Positions 32,570 to 40,847 of a stretch of DNA of 64,000 nucleotides are shown piece after piece. Position numbers and translations under genes: made by a program. Origin of the DNA: a virus; IMG/VR virus record IMGVR_UViG_3300036780_000171, positions 1 through 64,000 of that record. The stretch is one strand, 5' to 3'. The notes below the pieces were generated by a model. That model was not told the DNA's origin, made no database searches, and saw nothing but the letters and a program-made list of their open reading frames with translations. Each line of letters starts with the position of its first letter. Positions within the stretch are counted from its first letter, which is position 1.

Positions 32570-32942
32570 AAGTAACCTCGGCATAGCTGGTATCGGTTTC
32601 GTATAGTTTTATATGGGTAACTTCAACTCTATCATTATTAATTCGCTCGCTAAACTCTTTAAAAAGCAACATGCTAATGTTTTCGGCCGATGTCTGTATG
32701 CCGAGACTTATATTCAAATCTTGATGGTCGTATTTTGGTTCCAGCTCTTTCCAGAATGCTTTGACAAGACCGAAATCTTCTACAAAACCTACCTTACTGA
32801 CTTGTACATCTTGCCGTAAGCTTACGGTGACAAACAATTTGTAATTATGGCCATGTTGGTTCTTGCACTTGCCCTCGTAACCATTGCCGAGATGATGAGC
32901 TGCACTAAAACTAAATTCTTTGGTTATACTCTGTTTTAACAT
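32559..32942 (-). CDS. queD: 6-carboxytetrahydropterin synthase (QueD)
   Basis: 127 residues. Zinc His ligands in FSAAHHL and HGHNY, the catalytic Cys in KCKNQHGH, plus DHQDLN and TSAENIS of the family. It converts dihydroneopterin triphosphate to carboxytetrahydropterin. First of the preQ0 genes on the transcript. Confidence 0.92.
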   Translation of the reverse strand: MLKQSITKEFSFSAAHHLGNGYEGKCKNQHGHNYKLFVTVSLRQDVQVSKVGFVEDFGLVKAFWKELEPKYDHQDLNISLGIQTSAENISMLLFKEFSERINNDRVEVTHIKLYETDTSYAEVTYES

Positions 32943-32972
32943 ATTATTTATCTCCCCCTTATTATATTAAAT

Positions 32973-33497
32973 TTATGCACCAGCGTCAACTAGTTTTCCC
33001 TGTTTTATGTCTCGTAAATATTGCTCAAAGGCGGGATTACACAAGCAAGCTGGCGAGCGTTTTTCACGCAGGATTTTTATGGCTTCGTCGGCGCTTTTCC
33101 CGCTCAACATCAAGGCTCGTGCGGCCACCAGGCTGGAACGATTCAGCCCGGCTTGGCAGTGGACTAAAACCGGCGCGGTCTTACGACAAACATTGACCCA
33201 GGTGGCAATGGCATCGACTTCTTCGGTATTCTGTTCCAAGCTGTCATACATGGTGACCGACATGGCCGAACTAAGTTCATGTTTGATGGTGTAGTGTTCC
33301 CATGGATAGAGCGAAACGAGGTGCTTGATAAAAGTTGGTAAGACTAGCCCGTTCTCGCAGCCGCCTTGCCACAGGTTGTAACCTATCTGGCTTATGAAAG
33401 GCACGTCAAATGGGGTGTTACCATGGCGGGCGATACCGACCATGCGCTTGCTGGTCGGGTCGAACTTTATATCTATCTTGGTTGGGTCATTATTCAT
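32973..33497 (-). CDS. Dual-specificity-type protein phosphatase
   Basis: 174 residues. P-loop HCQAGLNRSS (CX5R) at about 115-124 with an upstream general-acid region near YDSLEQN. The fold suits a DSP/tyrosine phosphatase. Substrate unknown; may act on host signalling or on RNA 5' ends. Confidence 0.82.
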   Translation of the reverse strand: MNNDPTKIDIKFDPTSKRMVGIARHGNTPFDVPFISQIGYNLWQGGCENGLVLPTFIKHLVSLYPWEHYTIKHELSSAMSVTMYDSLEQNTEEVDAIATWVNVCRKTAPVLVHCQAGLNRSSLVAARALMLSGKSADEAIKILREKRSPACLCNPAFEQYLRDIKQGKLVDAGA

Positions 33498-33898
33498 TGT
33501 TTCAACTTCTTCTCCAAGCGATATGTATAACCGGCTACGTTTAGGATAACCGGCACGTAATCCTCGGCTTGCCCAAATGGACGGTCGTTATAATTGTAGC
33601 GATATAAAGCAAGCTCTAATAGTTGATAGGCTTCTATACCATTTACTTGAAAACCGCTGCCAGCTACTTCACCATCTTCGGTCATAAGGCCGTGTGCTGT
33701 GTATATAAACCCAAGTTTCTTAAATGGTTCAAGCAGTGTCTTTAGTTCGTTACGGTTCATGTTGGTGGCTTTCTCAAGGCTAGTATAGTTATGACAATAC
33801 TCATGCTGGTATGACCACCATAGTGTCTCTGCCAAAGCTGCCGTCTTTTCGTTAAACTCTAGCACAACATGCACCAAGTCTTTTTTATCTTCTGTCAT
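33494..33898 (-). CDS. Hypothetical protein, possible winged helix
   Basis: 134 residues. The segment YTSLEKATNMNRNELKTLLEPFKKLG resembles a winged-helix reader. It is in an ATGA-linked run of early-type small genes. No family assigned. Confidence 0.5.
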   Translation of the reverse strand: MTEDKKDLVHVVLEFNEKTAALAETLWWSYQHEYCHNYTSLEKATNMNRNELKTLLEPFKKLGFIYTAHGLMTEDGEVAGSGFQVNGIEAYQLLELALYRYNYNDRPFGQAEDYVPVILNVAGYTYRLEKKLKQ

Positions 33899-34203
33899 TT
33901 GAACTTCTTTATGGCATCTTTAGATTTCTTTGGATTTTTGACCGGCACAAACTCGTCGCCAATGGTGGCAAATACCAACATCCGCCATTTATGGTTGACG
34001 GCTTGACGAGCTATTTTATGTGGTATTTTGGGATGACGGGTTTGGTGGAGACTAATCATAGTTTTGAAATAGTCATCGCGTTGTTGTAACGTGTATGGTC
34101 CAACTAAACGTTGTTCTGTCTTGCCATCTTCTCTGGTAATTTCAATATAATGCTCTGGCCGTGGCTGTACTAAGCGGTGGTCTGCCTTTTTATAGCTGCT
34201 CAT
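33895..34203 (-). CDS. Basic hypothetical protein
   Basis: 102 residues, rich in Lys, Arg and His, ending in a lysine patch (KKSKDAIKKFK). ATGA-coupled on both sides. Not recognised. Confidence 0.5.
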   Translation of the reverse strand: MSSYKKADHRLVQPRPEHYIEITREDGKTEQRLVGPYTLQQRDDYFKTMISLHQTRHPKIPHKIARQAVNHKWRMLVFATIGDEFVPVKNPKKSKDAIKKFK

Positions 34204-34496
34204 TTTTTGCTACTTTCTTTCTCAATTAGCTTTTTAATAAGAAAACTCCATTCATCAGTTTTGAATTCTATATAATCTGAACTTGACATCGTGATACTTT
34301 TCAAACGTACAAGTAATTCGTCTTCGTATGGTGCTGGTATATATTCGGTAGCTATCTTGTAGCCATTTTGTGTCCGTTCAAACGGCCAAGTAGTCTCCCA
34401 CTTACCGTCTATCTTGCACCAATAGTGTCTGGCTCTAATAAATGGGCACGTTTCGTAAAGTTTTTTTGATAGCTCAAAGTTTAGATTCATTGTCAT
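34200..34496 (-). CDS. Hypothetical protein
   Basis: 98 residues with Trp-rich first half (HYWCKIDGKWETTW). An ATG two codons downstream is also possible. ATGA-coupled to the gene after it. Not recognised. Confidence 0.5.
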   Translation of the reverse strand: MTMNLNFELSKKLYETCPFIRARHYWCKIDGKWETTWPFERTQNGYKIATEYIPAPYEDELLVRLKSITMSSSDYIEFKTDEWSFLIKKLIEKESSKK

Positions 34497-34881
34497 ATTC
34501 CATAACGTAATCTTTGGCTTGTTGCTTTGTCATGTATTCCCCGCTCCAATCACTATAAATTACACCATCGCAAAGGTCTATAAGCTGACAAATAATTTTC
34601 TTTTGTTCGACAGTATCACGCTGTGTCATAGCAGATATGGAAGAACCGATATTGTTGTATTTTTCCATTAAAATTATTGCTTCGGGGTTTTCGGTAAAAT
34701 CCCACCTTTTTAGCGTTCCCCATTTCAAAGCTAGTAAATCATGGCCGGTTTCGGGTTCAAAATTTTCCAACTCATTACGAGCTTTTTCAATAGCGTTGTG
34801 AGCTTTGGCTGCCTCGTCAGTCGATAGTTTTTGGCCTTGATATTTTTTAATAAGTGCGTGCATATAACCCCTTATCTGCAA
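34474..34881 (-). CDS. Hypothetical helical protein
   Basis: 135 residues, mostly charged helix; overlaps neighbours on both sides (23 and 35 nt). A later start (MHALIKKYQG) would shorten the overlap. No family recognised. Confidence 0.5.
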   Translation of the reverse strand: MQIRGYMHALIKKYQGQKLSTDEAAKAHNAIEKARNELENFEPETGHDLLALKWGTLKRWDFTENPEAIILMEKYNNIGSSISAMTQRDTVEQKKIICQLIDLCDGVIYSDWSGEYMTKQQAKDYVMEYDNESKL

Positions 34882-35311
34882 AATTTTTAATTTCCTGTAG
34901 TTCTATATCCATTGCTTGGCGAGCCAACTTCGGATTACGTTCAGCATTAGCCAGAACACCTTGATAGCCGGTTTCCATCATAAATCGAAAAACTGATTGA
35001 ATATCCAAAATAATGCCGTAATAGGTGGCTGGCATAATAATATCTGCACCCTTTTCAGTAGCCCGCCAGGTTGGGTCAAGCGCATGTTCGCCGTCAGTTA
35101 GCCATGCGTGCAATATCCAATGCTTTTTGCTAGAAGGCTTGGCATAGCCTTCTACATACTTATACTTTGGAAAACAGGCCATTGCTTGCATAATACAGGT
35201 ATCGAAACATTGACCGACTTCGCCGCGTTGGATATCTTCTGGTAGTAATGCCGACTCATAGTATCTCGCGCCAAGTTGTTGCAATTGCTTAAATTCCCAT
35301 TCGTCAGTCAT
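34847..35311 (-). CDS. Transglutaminase/cysteine-peptidase-like protein
   Basis: 154 residues. GEVGQCFDTC, HWILHAWLTDG and HALDPTW supply Cys, His and Asp in the order of a papain/transgl-core triad. Similar small proteins occur in phages. Substrate unknown. Confidence 0.55.
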   Translation of the reverse strand: MTDEWEFKQLQQLGARYYESALLPEDIQRGEVGQCFDTCIMQAMACFPKYKYVEGYAKPSSKKHWILHAWLTDGEHALDPTWRATEKGADIIMPATYYGIILDIQSVFRFMMETGYQGVLANAERNPKLARQAMDIELQEIKNFADKGLYARTY

Positions 35312-35313
35312 GC

Positions 35314-36048
35314 TTAGCCTTTCAATCTAAATACTGCCGACTCATTAAAACGTCGCTCAATTTCAAAACCAAGTTGTACTAGCACCTGTGCTTCTTCGCT
35401 GATATGCACTAATCCGTGACCACTTACCAGATAAATGCCATATAGCGAAAATAGGCCGCCACGTTTTAGTACATGCTTTACTTGCTTATAGAATAGTAGT
35501 CGTTCATTTCTATCCATAAGACCAATGACAGCCGAGCTGCTAACCGCATCAACGGTTTTGCGTTTTAGTGGTATCTTCTCGCATAAATCGGCACAAATAA
35601 ACTCGCTATCGAAATTGTATTTGTGCCAGCCTTGGCTATGCTCAATAAGGTCGACCGCATAGGCTTTATCATAGCCAAGCAGCAATGCCACGTCAGCATC
35701 GCAGCTATCGCCACAACCGGCATCAAGAAATATGCCACCATCGACTTTCTGGCTACTAAGTGAACCATGGAATAGCTGGCGCATGGCCGTACTCATGATG
35801 TAATTGATACTCTTGTAGCGATTAGGGCTATGCATATTATTCTCGACTGTGCATTGTGGTTCTGGATAATAACCGGATTTCCAATAAAACTCATAGTGGC
35901 GACGGCGTTCACCGCCTTTTGCCCGTATTTTGCTTAACATGAGCTTCATGCGTTCGGGGTCTTTGCGATTCCACTTAATGGGTTCATTGACGAAAATTTG
36001 GAAATTTCCTATGTTAACTGGTTTCATATCTACTGTTAAACTAATCAT
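35314..36048 (-). CDS. Class I SAM-dependent methyltransferase
   Basis: 244 residues. Motif I FLDAGCGDSCDADVALLLG, motif II CADLCEKIP and VLKRGGLFSLYG. The N-terminal third is unusual. No target-specific motif, so protein, small-molecule or RNA substrates are all possible. ATGA overlap with the gene upstream. Confidence 0.7.
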   Translation of the reverse strand: MISLTVDMKPVNIGNFQIFVNEPIKWNRKDPERMKLMLSKIRAKGGERRRHYEFYWKSGYYPEPQCTVENNMHSPNRYKSINYIMSTAMRQLFHGSLSSQKVDGGIFLDAGCGDSCDADVALLLGYDKAYAVDLIEHSQGWHKYNFDSEFICADLCEKIPLKRKTVDAVSSSAVIGLMDRNERLLFYKQVKHVLKRGGLFSLYGIYLVSGHGLVHISEEAQVLVQLGFEIERRFNESAVFRLKG

Positions 36049-36176
36049 ATTTTAAATGTCCTATTACACTTTTGACACTGCAGTTTATTCCAGCCGGTAA
36101 CTTCCAGCATCCTGCCATAGCAGTCAGGACAGCGATAGCCGAGAAAAATCATTAATCTGCGCCATAAATATATCAT
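36045..36176 (-). CDS. 43-residue zinc-ribbon protein
   Basis: CPDC and CQKC pairs 20 residues apart form a zinc ribbon. ATGA-linked on both sides. Function unknown. Confidence 0.5.
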   Translation of the reverse strand: MIYLWRRLMIFLGYRCPDCYGRMLEVTGWNKLQCQKCNRTFKI

Positions 36177-36316
36177 TTCTTTTTACCCAATAGACTACTG
36201 ATTATGAAATACGGATAAATCTTGCCGTTACTTCGCACTCTGGCACGCAAGCGGCCATTGCCAATACTCGCATATGGCTTTAGGCCTTTTGGTGATAGAT
36301 AAAACCCAAATCTCAT
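36173..36316 (-). CDS. 47-residue basic protein
   Basis: Short, beta-rich and basic (GNGRLRARVRSNGK). ATGA-linked on both sides, which is the reason for keeping it. Resembles the small DUF4236-like proteins that start FYLSPKG but this is tentative. Confidence 0.5.
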   Translation of the reverse strand: MRFGFYLSPKGLKPYASIGNGRLRARVRSNGKIYPYFIISSLLGKKK

Positions 36317-36537
36317 GACTTTATCTCCGGTGGTAACATGCCATTTTTACGTAACTCTTGGGTTATGGCTTCCTCGGTTTTACCATATAAAATAATTACT
36401 TCGTGGCTTTCCAGCCCTAACTCATCAAGTGCAAAATATATTGGTTTGCCTTGTTTCAGCCGTTCAATATTGCCGTCGCTCAAACCAAAGCCAAAAACAG
36501 TTATGCCATTCTTTCTTTTTGCTTGAAACTTTATCAT
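36313..36537 (-). CDS. Small hypothetical protein
   Basis: 74 residues (KFQAKRKNGITVFGFGLS). Start chosen at the ATGA overlap with the upstream gene, four codons after another ATG. Not recognised. Confidence 0.5.
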   Translation of the reverse strand: MIKFQAKRKNGITVFGFGLSDGNIERLKQGKPIYFALDELGLESHEVIILYGKTEEAITQELRKNGMLPPEIKS

Positions 36538-36773
36538 GGCTTGCTCCATGTCAAATCTTCGTAGTCAGTCGCTGCCGCAGTATACCTATCGTAATGGTCA
36601 ATTTTGGCATTATTGCCATTAGCATAAACAACGAAAGCTAACTTGCTTTGATTCTTAAAACTCTTAATACGACCACGTTCCCATTGCTTAGGGTCATCAA
36701 TAGCATGTAGTGGTATGTAATAAATGGTCTTGCCAATATCCTGCTCGGTTAGTTTGGTAATTGGCTTACCCAT
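36534..36773 (-). CDS. Small hypothetical protein, SH3-like pattern
   Basis: 79 residues. GKTIYYIPLHAIDD, ERGRIKSF and AFVVYANG strands suggest a small beta-barrel. The start is the ATG overlapping the upstream stop. Function unknown. Confidence 0.5.
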   Translation of the reverse strand: MGKPITKLTEQDIGKTIYYIPLHAIDDPKQWERGRIKSFKNQSKLAFVVYANGNNAKIDHYDRYTAAATDYEDLTWSKP

Positions 36774-37317
36774 TGGTAGCCTCGCAATATGGATTTGGCT
36801 TGCCGCTAATAGGGTCTGGTTCACAACTGCCTATTTTTAATAGTGTACCAGTGGCCGACCACTCATTTCCCCACAAGTCATATTGTGGCCGGTTTGGGTC
36901 AGTACAATTCTCATAGCACTTATTGGTGCTGGTCACCGGCGCATCTTTGTCAAGCGCACCATTCGGGTTAAACTCGCAGACATCATTGCCCGTGTTGCCG
37001 ACACATGTGCCGCTGGTATTGTGTGATGTGCTAGTAACCGGCTTTGCTGGTATAGTGGACTTTACCACTGGCTTTGGTGCTGGCACAGCAGGTGTGACAG
37101 TCGCTGAACTTGCCTTGTATGTTGGGGTTGGAGCTGGCTTGCTAGGATGAGTCACGGGTTTAGTAGGTTTATTATCACTTATTTGTATATCGGGCTTGGA
37201 GCTGGTTAGTGTAACAGGGGCAAGCTTATTGGTATTTGATAAACTAACAAGGCTGGCAGCTATGGTCACCAGTGAAAATAGTATCAAGCGTTTCATGATT
37301 TTTTTAATCCCGCTCAT
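36766..37317 (-). CDS. Secreted Pro/Thr-rich protein with Cys end
   Basis: 183 residues. N-terminal signal peptide (KKIMKRLILFSLVTIAASLV), a Pro/Lys/Thr-rich linker, and a C-terminal Cys-bearing region (CVGNTGNDVCEF, CYENCTDP, CEPDPISG). Exported or surface-exposed after synthesis. ATGA-linked to the gene upstream. Confidence 0.6.
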   Translation of the reverse strand: MSGIKKIMKRLILFSLVTIAASLVSLSNTNKLAPVTLTSSKPDIQISDNKPTKPVTHPSKPAPTPTYKASSATVTPAVPAPKPVVKSTIPAKPVTSTSHNTSGTCVGNTGNDVCEFNPNGALDKDAPVTSTNKCYENCTDPNRPQYDLWGNEWSATGTLLKIGSCEPDPISGKPNPYCEATNG

Positions 37318-38144
37318 AGTTCTTCCAAAAACTTCACTTCCTTATCCCACGCGCCAAGAATTTGCCAGAAAAATCCGAATGGCGACTGCGCCAGTAAGAT
37401 TGGGTCACGACGTCTTGTTACATCAGTAGTCTTGGCTTTCTCTACTATTAAGTAATAGTTGGTTTTCTGGTCACATAACTTGTCGGTCAGCTTTTCATAC
37501 CTGGCAATTTCCTTCACGGCCTCTTTTGGTAAGTCTGGAATAAGCGTAGCGATATTCTCGGCCTTAAGATGGGTATGCGCGTTTAGAACGGCTGCTATGG
37601 CCTCGCTGGTGGTATATGGCCAGTCGTTATAGCCATCTTTAAATGATTCATATTGCCTTCTATTTTCAAGCCTGATAAGCATCGAACACATTTCCTGATA
37701 GGCATATTTGTAAACGCCGGTCATGTCACTACTATCACGGACTTCCCAGGCATCGGCTATATGGCCGCCGAGCGCTTTTGGCAGCTTAACTTTCTGAGCC
37801 CTTGGTTTCTTGGGAATAAGTAGCTCTATCTTTTGCTTTAGTACGATGAGCTGTTCGTCAAGGTAGTCTGGGCGGCAGTTAATTGCCATTTTGGGGATAG
37901 TCAAGGTGCCTAACTCGTAGATTTCCTTGGGAGTCAGTTCCGGCAATTTCTTTTTGGAAGGCTGCTTTTTCTTTTTGGTGATTCCACTTACCTCGCTGCC
38001 GCTATAATCCAGGTCGGCTATCTGAACATAGTCACCATAATCCATGGTAGTTGAAGTACCTTTTAAAATACCATGCTGGGCAAAATCGTATAATCTGCTT
38101 TCTTTCTGCTGCTCAAATAGCTTATGTCCAAATATTTTTATCAT
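37314..38144 (-). CDS. Hypothetical protein
   Basis: 276 residues, a lysine-rich segment near 58-70 (KKKKQPSKKK) and helical C-terminal two-thirds. No domain recognised. ATGA-linked to both neighbours. Confidence 0.6.
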   Translation of the reverse strand: MIKIFGHKLFEQQKESRLYDFAQHGILKGTSTTMDYGDYVQIADLDYSGSEVSGITKKKKQPSKKKLPELTPKEIYELGTLTIPKMAINCRPDYLDEQLIVLKQKIELLIPKKPRAQKVKLPKALGGHIADAWEVRDSSDMTGVYKYAYQEMCSMLIRLENRRQYESFKDGYNDWPYTTSEAIAAVLNAHTHLKAENIATLIPDLPKEAVKEIARYEKLTDKLCDQKTNYYLIVEKAKTTDVTRRRDPILLAQSPFGFFWQILGAWDKEVKFLEEL

Positions 38145-38323
38145 TGTTTTTCCTTTTTATGTAGAATAATCAGCTCCGTGGTAATAATGGCACCAAGCAA
38201 AAATCCTATGCCGACTTGCCAGCCAATGAAAATTGCCAGAAATAATGTGACTGACACGACCAATACAATGTAATGTGCTGCTTTATTTACCTGTTCGTCA
38301 TTCTTCATTGTTTTCATCTTCAT
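38141..38323 (-). CDS. Two-TM membrane protein
   Basis: 60 residues with two hydrophobic segments (HYIVLVVSVTLFLAIFIG; GFLLGAIITTELIIL) and charged ends. Start uncertain: in-frame ATGs also lie at 38317 and 38308. Function unknown. Confidence 0.5.
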   Translation of the reverse strand: MKMKTMKNDEQVNKAAHYIVLVVSVTLFLAIFIGWQVGIGFLLGAIITTELIILHKKEKQ

Positions 38324-38450
38324 CCTCCACTACTTCACCGCTTGTATAGCCTTCCTTAATTAGTTCGCCAATGTGCTCCTGGTCGACTTCGCTAAGCTCA
38401 AGGTCGTTCGGCGAAAGCGTTAATTCCCACCAACCGCGTTGGTCAGCCAT
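38298..38450 (-). CDS. 50-residue acidic protein
   Basis: Starts MADQRGWWELTLSPND with GGAGAAG just upstream and ends in an acidic tail (EDEDENNEE). The pattern is common in small phage proteins of unknown role. Confidence 0.5.
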   Translation of the reverse strand: MADQRGWWELTLSPNDLELSEVDQEHIGELIKEGYTSGEVVEDEDENNEE

Positions 38451-38895
38451 CATCTTCTCCCATGGTATCAGCATCGCGTTGGAATATACTAATTGCATCT
38501 TTAGCACGTTTCCAGCCCTTTTTACTACCTAAAATCTCATTGAGTTTTTCTACAGCAGCAGTATTACGGTTTAAGCTATTAATCAGGTGGTCGGCTGAAT
38601 TATTGCGTTGTATATCGAGCTTTTGTTTAATGTTTTCGGCACTATCTTCACTCTTTGGCGTTGGTAATGTTTTCTGCTCATCGCTAGATTTTTTCATATA
38701 CTTTTCGCCGTGCTTTGCCATTTCCCTTTTATAGTCTTCATAGGTAATGACTTCTGGTATGCGACAAATGGTAATTACACCTTGGCCTCGGCCGGTGATT
38801 TCGGCAATTACCTTGCTGCTTTTGTGCTGCTTGAGCAGCATTTTAATCAGGTCAAAATCATCCTTACTGACCCGTGTGTGTAGTTGCTTTGGCAT
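38443..38895 (-). CDS. HTH-coiled-coil hypothetical protein
   Basis: 150 residues. An N-terminal HTH-like segment (DLIKMLLKQHKSSKVIAEIT) is followed by a Lys/Glu helix and a coiled coil. May bind DNA. Overlaps the ArdC-like gene by 32 nt. Confidence 0.5.
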   Translation of the reverse strand: MPKQLHTRVSKDDFDLIKMLLKQHKSSKVIAEITGRGQGVITICRIPEVITYEDYKREMAKHGEKYMKKSSDEQKTLPTPKSEDSAENIKQKLDIQRNNSADHLINSLNRNTAAVEKLNEILGSKKGWKRAKDAISIFQRDADTMGEDDG

Positions 38896-39661
38896 TGCTG
38901 TATCTCCCTGCCTTTAAAATAATATCAACTGCCCGAAAAATGGGGCGGATTTCTTCGTTACTTGGCATCTTGCCATTCAGCCAATGCTGTATGTAGCCGC
39001 GAGCACCTTTCTTATCCCAATCCTGGCCGTCTATAGCTTCTGTTTCGTTCATAATGATATATGCCACGGCTTCGGCTTGAAACTCACGTATATCGCGTTC
39101 TATAGCCTTTGAGTCCATAATCTCTTTGTCAGTATGGCCAAGTATAATATGGGCAATTTCGTGTATTGCAGTTTCTATAGGGTATTCCGCTATCGGATTT
39201 ATCGCGAATGAATGGTGGTGGGCATATCCCTGCACGTTGCCATTGGTGCGTTTAAATTCTTCTTGGCCAATAATCAGCTCACTGCAGGCCGCTAATACGC
39301 TCCAGGCTGGTAGTTCAATATGCTTTTTAAGTTCTTCGCCTTCCGTATCTGACAATGTAAACACGCATTTGAGCGGTTTGAAGATAATAAATTCTTCTTT
39401 CTTTTCGCCTTTTTCATTTGTCTTATAGACCGGCGTGGGCTTGACAATGATTTTTGCTTTGCTGCCCTTTTTAACTGTACGTCCGAGTTGTTTCCAACGT
39501 AACCACGTAGCTACCGGCTCTTCGACATCTTGCGACCATAATAGTAACTGATTGCCATAGCTGTAGTTATAAAAGCGGTTAAATATTTTGCTTAGGCTGC
39601 CTTCCACCTTGATTGCCTCTGTAATTAAGGCTGACCAATCTGGTGTTTTTATTACTTCCAT
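38864..39661 (-). CDS. ArdC-like antirestriction protein
   Basis: 265 residues. N-terminal ssDNA-binding part (NRFYNYSYGNQLLLWSQ, RTVKKGSKAKIIVKP) and a metallopeptidase domain with AIHEIAHIILGH (HExxH). ArdC proteins protect incoming DNA from restriction. Start 39661 is used because it lies 7 bp after a -10 and matches the family start; longer N-terminal frames would cross the promoter. Confidence 0.85.
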   Translation of the reverse strand: MEVIKTPDWSALITEAIKVEGSLSKIFNRFYNYSYGNQLLLWSQDVEEPVATWLRWKQLGRTVKKGSKAKIIVKPTPVYKTNEKGEKKEEFIIFKPLKCVFTLSDTEGEELKKHIELPAWSVLAACSELIIGQEEFKRTNGNVQGYAHHHSFAINPIAEYPIETAIHEIAHIILGHTDKEIMDSKAIERDIREFQAEAVAYIIMNETEAIDGQDWDKKGARGYIQHWLNGKMPSNEEIRPIFRAVDIILKAGRYSNAKATTHTGQ

Positions 39662-39667
39662 ACCATA

Positions 39668-39710
39668 AGTATACACAACCGTGATACATAAATCAAGTAG
39701 TTTATCCACA
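39668..39710 (-). promoter_or_regulatory. DnaA-box promoter of ArdC gene
   Basis: DnaA box (TTATCCACA on the plus strand, 39702-39710), TTGATT (39696-39691), 17-bp spacer ending GGTTGTG, TATACT (39673-39668). ATG 7 bp on. The box also encodes the last codons and stop of the HNH gene upstream. Confidence 0.75.
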
Positions 39711-40187
39711 CTTATGTTTATGTTGTACCCATCGACCAAGAGTATCTCTGACAAAACAAGATTTATTATGCATCTTTATATGCTCGCCATTTGAAACAAA
39801 AACTTCTAAGTTGCTCGGGTCATTATTTTTAGTATTGGCATCTTTATGATTTACAACTTCAGTGGGCTTTAATCTACGTCCTATGAAAATTTCGGCTATT
39901 AGCCTATGCTCCGCGACATAACCATCAGCTCTAGCTAAATGATGTTCAGGCAGTAATATATGTTTATAGCCTTTTATCCATCGTATGCCGCCTTTCCAGT
40001 GACCATTTTTTTCACCTGATGCTCTAGCCCAACTAGTACGGCGCGGTGTTTTTGTACGCTTAAGAGATGTTAAAACCGACTGCTCATAGCATCCATACTG
40101 GTTAGCAATTTGTTTGCCGGTTTTGCCAGATAAGTAACATTTTTTGATTTCTTGATCTTGACTAGGATTAAATAGAGATTTTCCCAT
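39702..40187 (-). CDS. HNH endonuclease with HTH
   Basis: 161 residues, related to 17391-18149. N-terminal HTH (DQEIKKCYLSGKTGKQIANQ) and C-terminal HNH core (YVAEHRLIAE, EVVNHKDANTKNNDPSNL, EHIKMHNKS). Own leaderless promoter. It ends exactly in the DnaA box of the ArdC promoter. Confidence 0.87.
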   Translation of the reverse strand: MGKSLFNPSQDQEIKKCYLSGKTGKQIANQYGCYEQSVLTSLKRTKTPRRTSWARASGEKNGHWKGGIRWIKGYKHILLPEHHLARADGYVAEHRLIAEIFIGRRLKPTEVVNHKDANTKNNDPSNLEVFVSNGEHIKMHNKSCFVRDTLGRWVQHKHKCG

Positions 40188-40193
40188 AGTAAG

Positions 40194-40222
40194 ATTATAC
40201 CTAAATTAGGGAATAGCGTTAA
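40194..40222 (-). promoter_or_regulatory. Promoter of HNH gene
   Basis: TTAACG (40222-40217), 17 bp, TATAAT (40199-40194); ATG 7 bp downstream. Confidence 0.6.
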
Positions 40223-40692
40223 CGAAAGAGTGGATAATATATTTCATACTTTTCGCTATTTTTATACATCGTTAGTGGTTGACCTTTCTTACTTTGATGC
40301 CACCATAAAATCAGACGACCAGTCCTGCCATTTCCATCCGCCCAAGGATGACAATGTTCTAATGCTATATGAGCAACGAGCGGGTCAAACTCTTTGTTAG
40401 GGTCGCCATAATCCAGGAGCCAATTTTCCATCAGATGCGGCACTATATGCCAAGCAGGACAAACTCTACCGCCGACACTGACGTTAATGTCACGGTAATA
40501 GCCGCGCCAGTTTGGTTGCAAGTCGTCCTGAAACAACGTCAGTTGTTTCTGTAGCTTACAAATTACGCCTTTGTTGAGTTGCTTTTGCTTGATAAGCCAT
40601 GCCCAGGCGTCTATGCCAAGCTTATCTGCTTTTTTGCTATCATAGCCTTCTATACAGTTTGACTCATGAATATATGCAAGCATGTCTGTCAT
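40219..40692 (-). CDS. Fic/Doc family protein
   Basis: 157 residues. Fic motif HPWADGNGRTGR near 115-126, which catalyses nucleotide transfer to proteins. The N-terminus holds SNCIEG, matching the autoinhibitory (S/T)xxxE(G/N) helix of class II Fic proteins. So the enzyme is probably regulated in cis. Target unknown; could modify host proteins. ATGA-linked to the gene upstream. Confidence 0.85.
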   Translation of the reverse strand: MTDMLAYIHESNCIEGYDSKKADKLGIDAWAWLIKQKQLNKGVICKLQKQLTLFQDDLQPNWRGYYRDINVSVGGRVCPAWHIVPHLMENWLLDYGDPNKEFDPLVAHIALEHCHPWADGNGRTGRLILWWHQSKKGQPLTMYKNSEKYEIYYPLFR

Positions 40693-40847
40693 AACAACTC
40701 GATACCAATACAGCTGCCACCGAGCAGAAAACCGCCCAAACCTATCCAGCCGCTAGGCGGCTTGCCATGAGCCACCAGAAAGGCTTGAAATGCCAACGTG
40801 ACAGCCCATATAAGAATGGCTGCGATAAATTCTAATACTCTATTCAT
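40689..40847 (-). CDS. 52-residue two-TM protein
   Basis: Two hydrophobic segments (FIAAILIWAVTLAFQAFLV; WIGLGGFLLGGSCIGIELL). ATGA overlap with the Fic gene, so translated together. It may anchor or accompany Fic; speculative. Confidence 0.5.
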   Translation of the reverse strand: MNRVLEFIAAILIWAVTLAFQAFLVAHGKPPSGWIGLGGFLLGGSCIGIELL

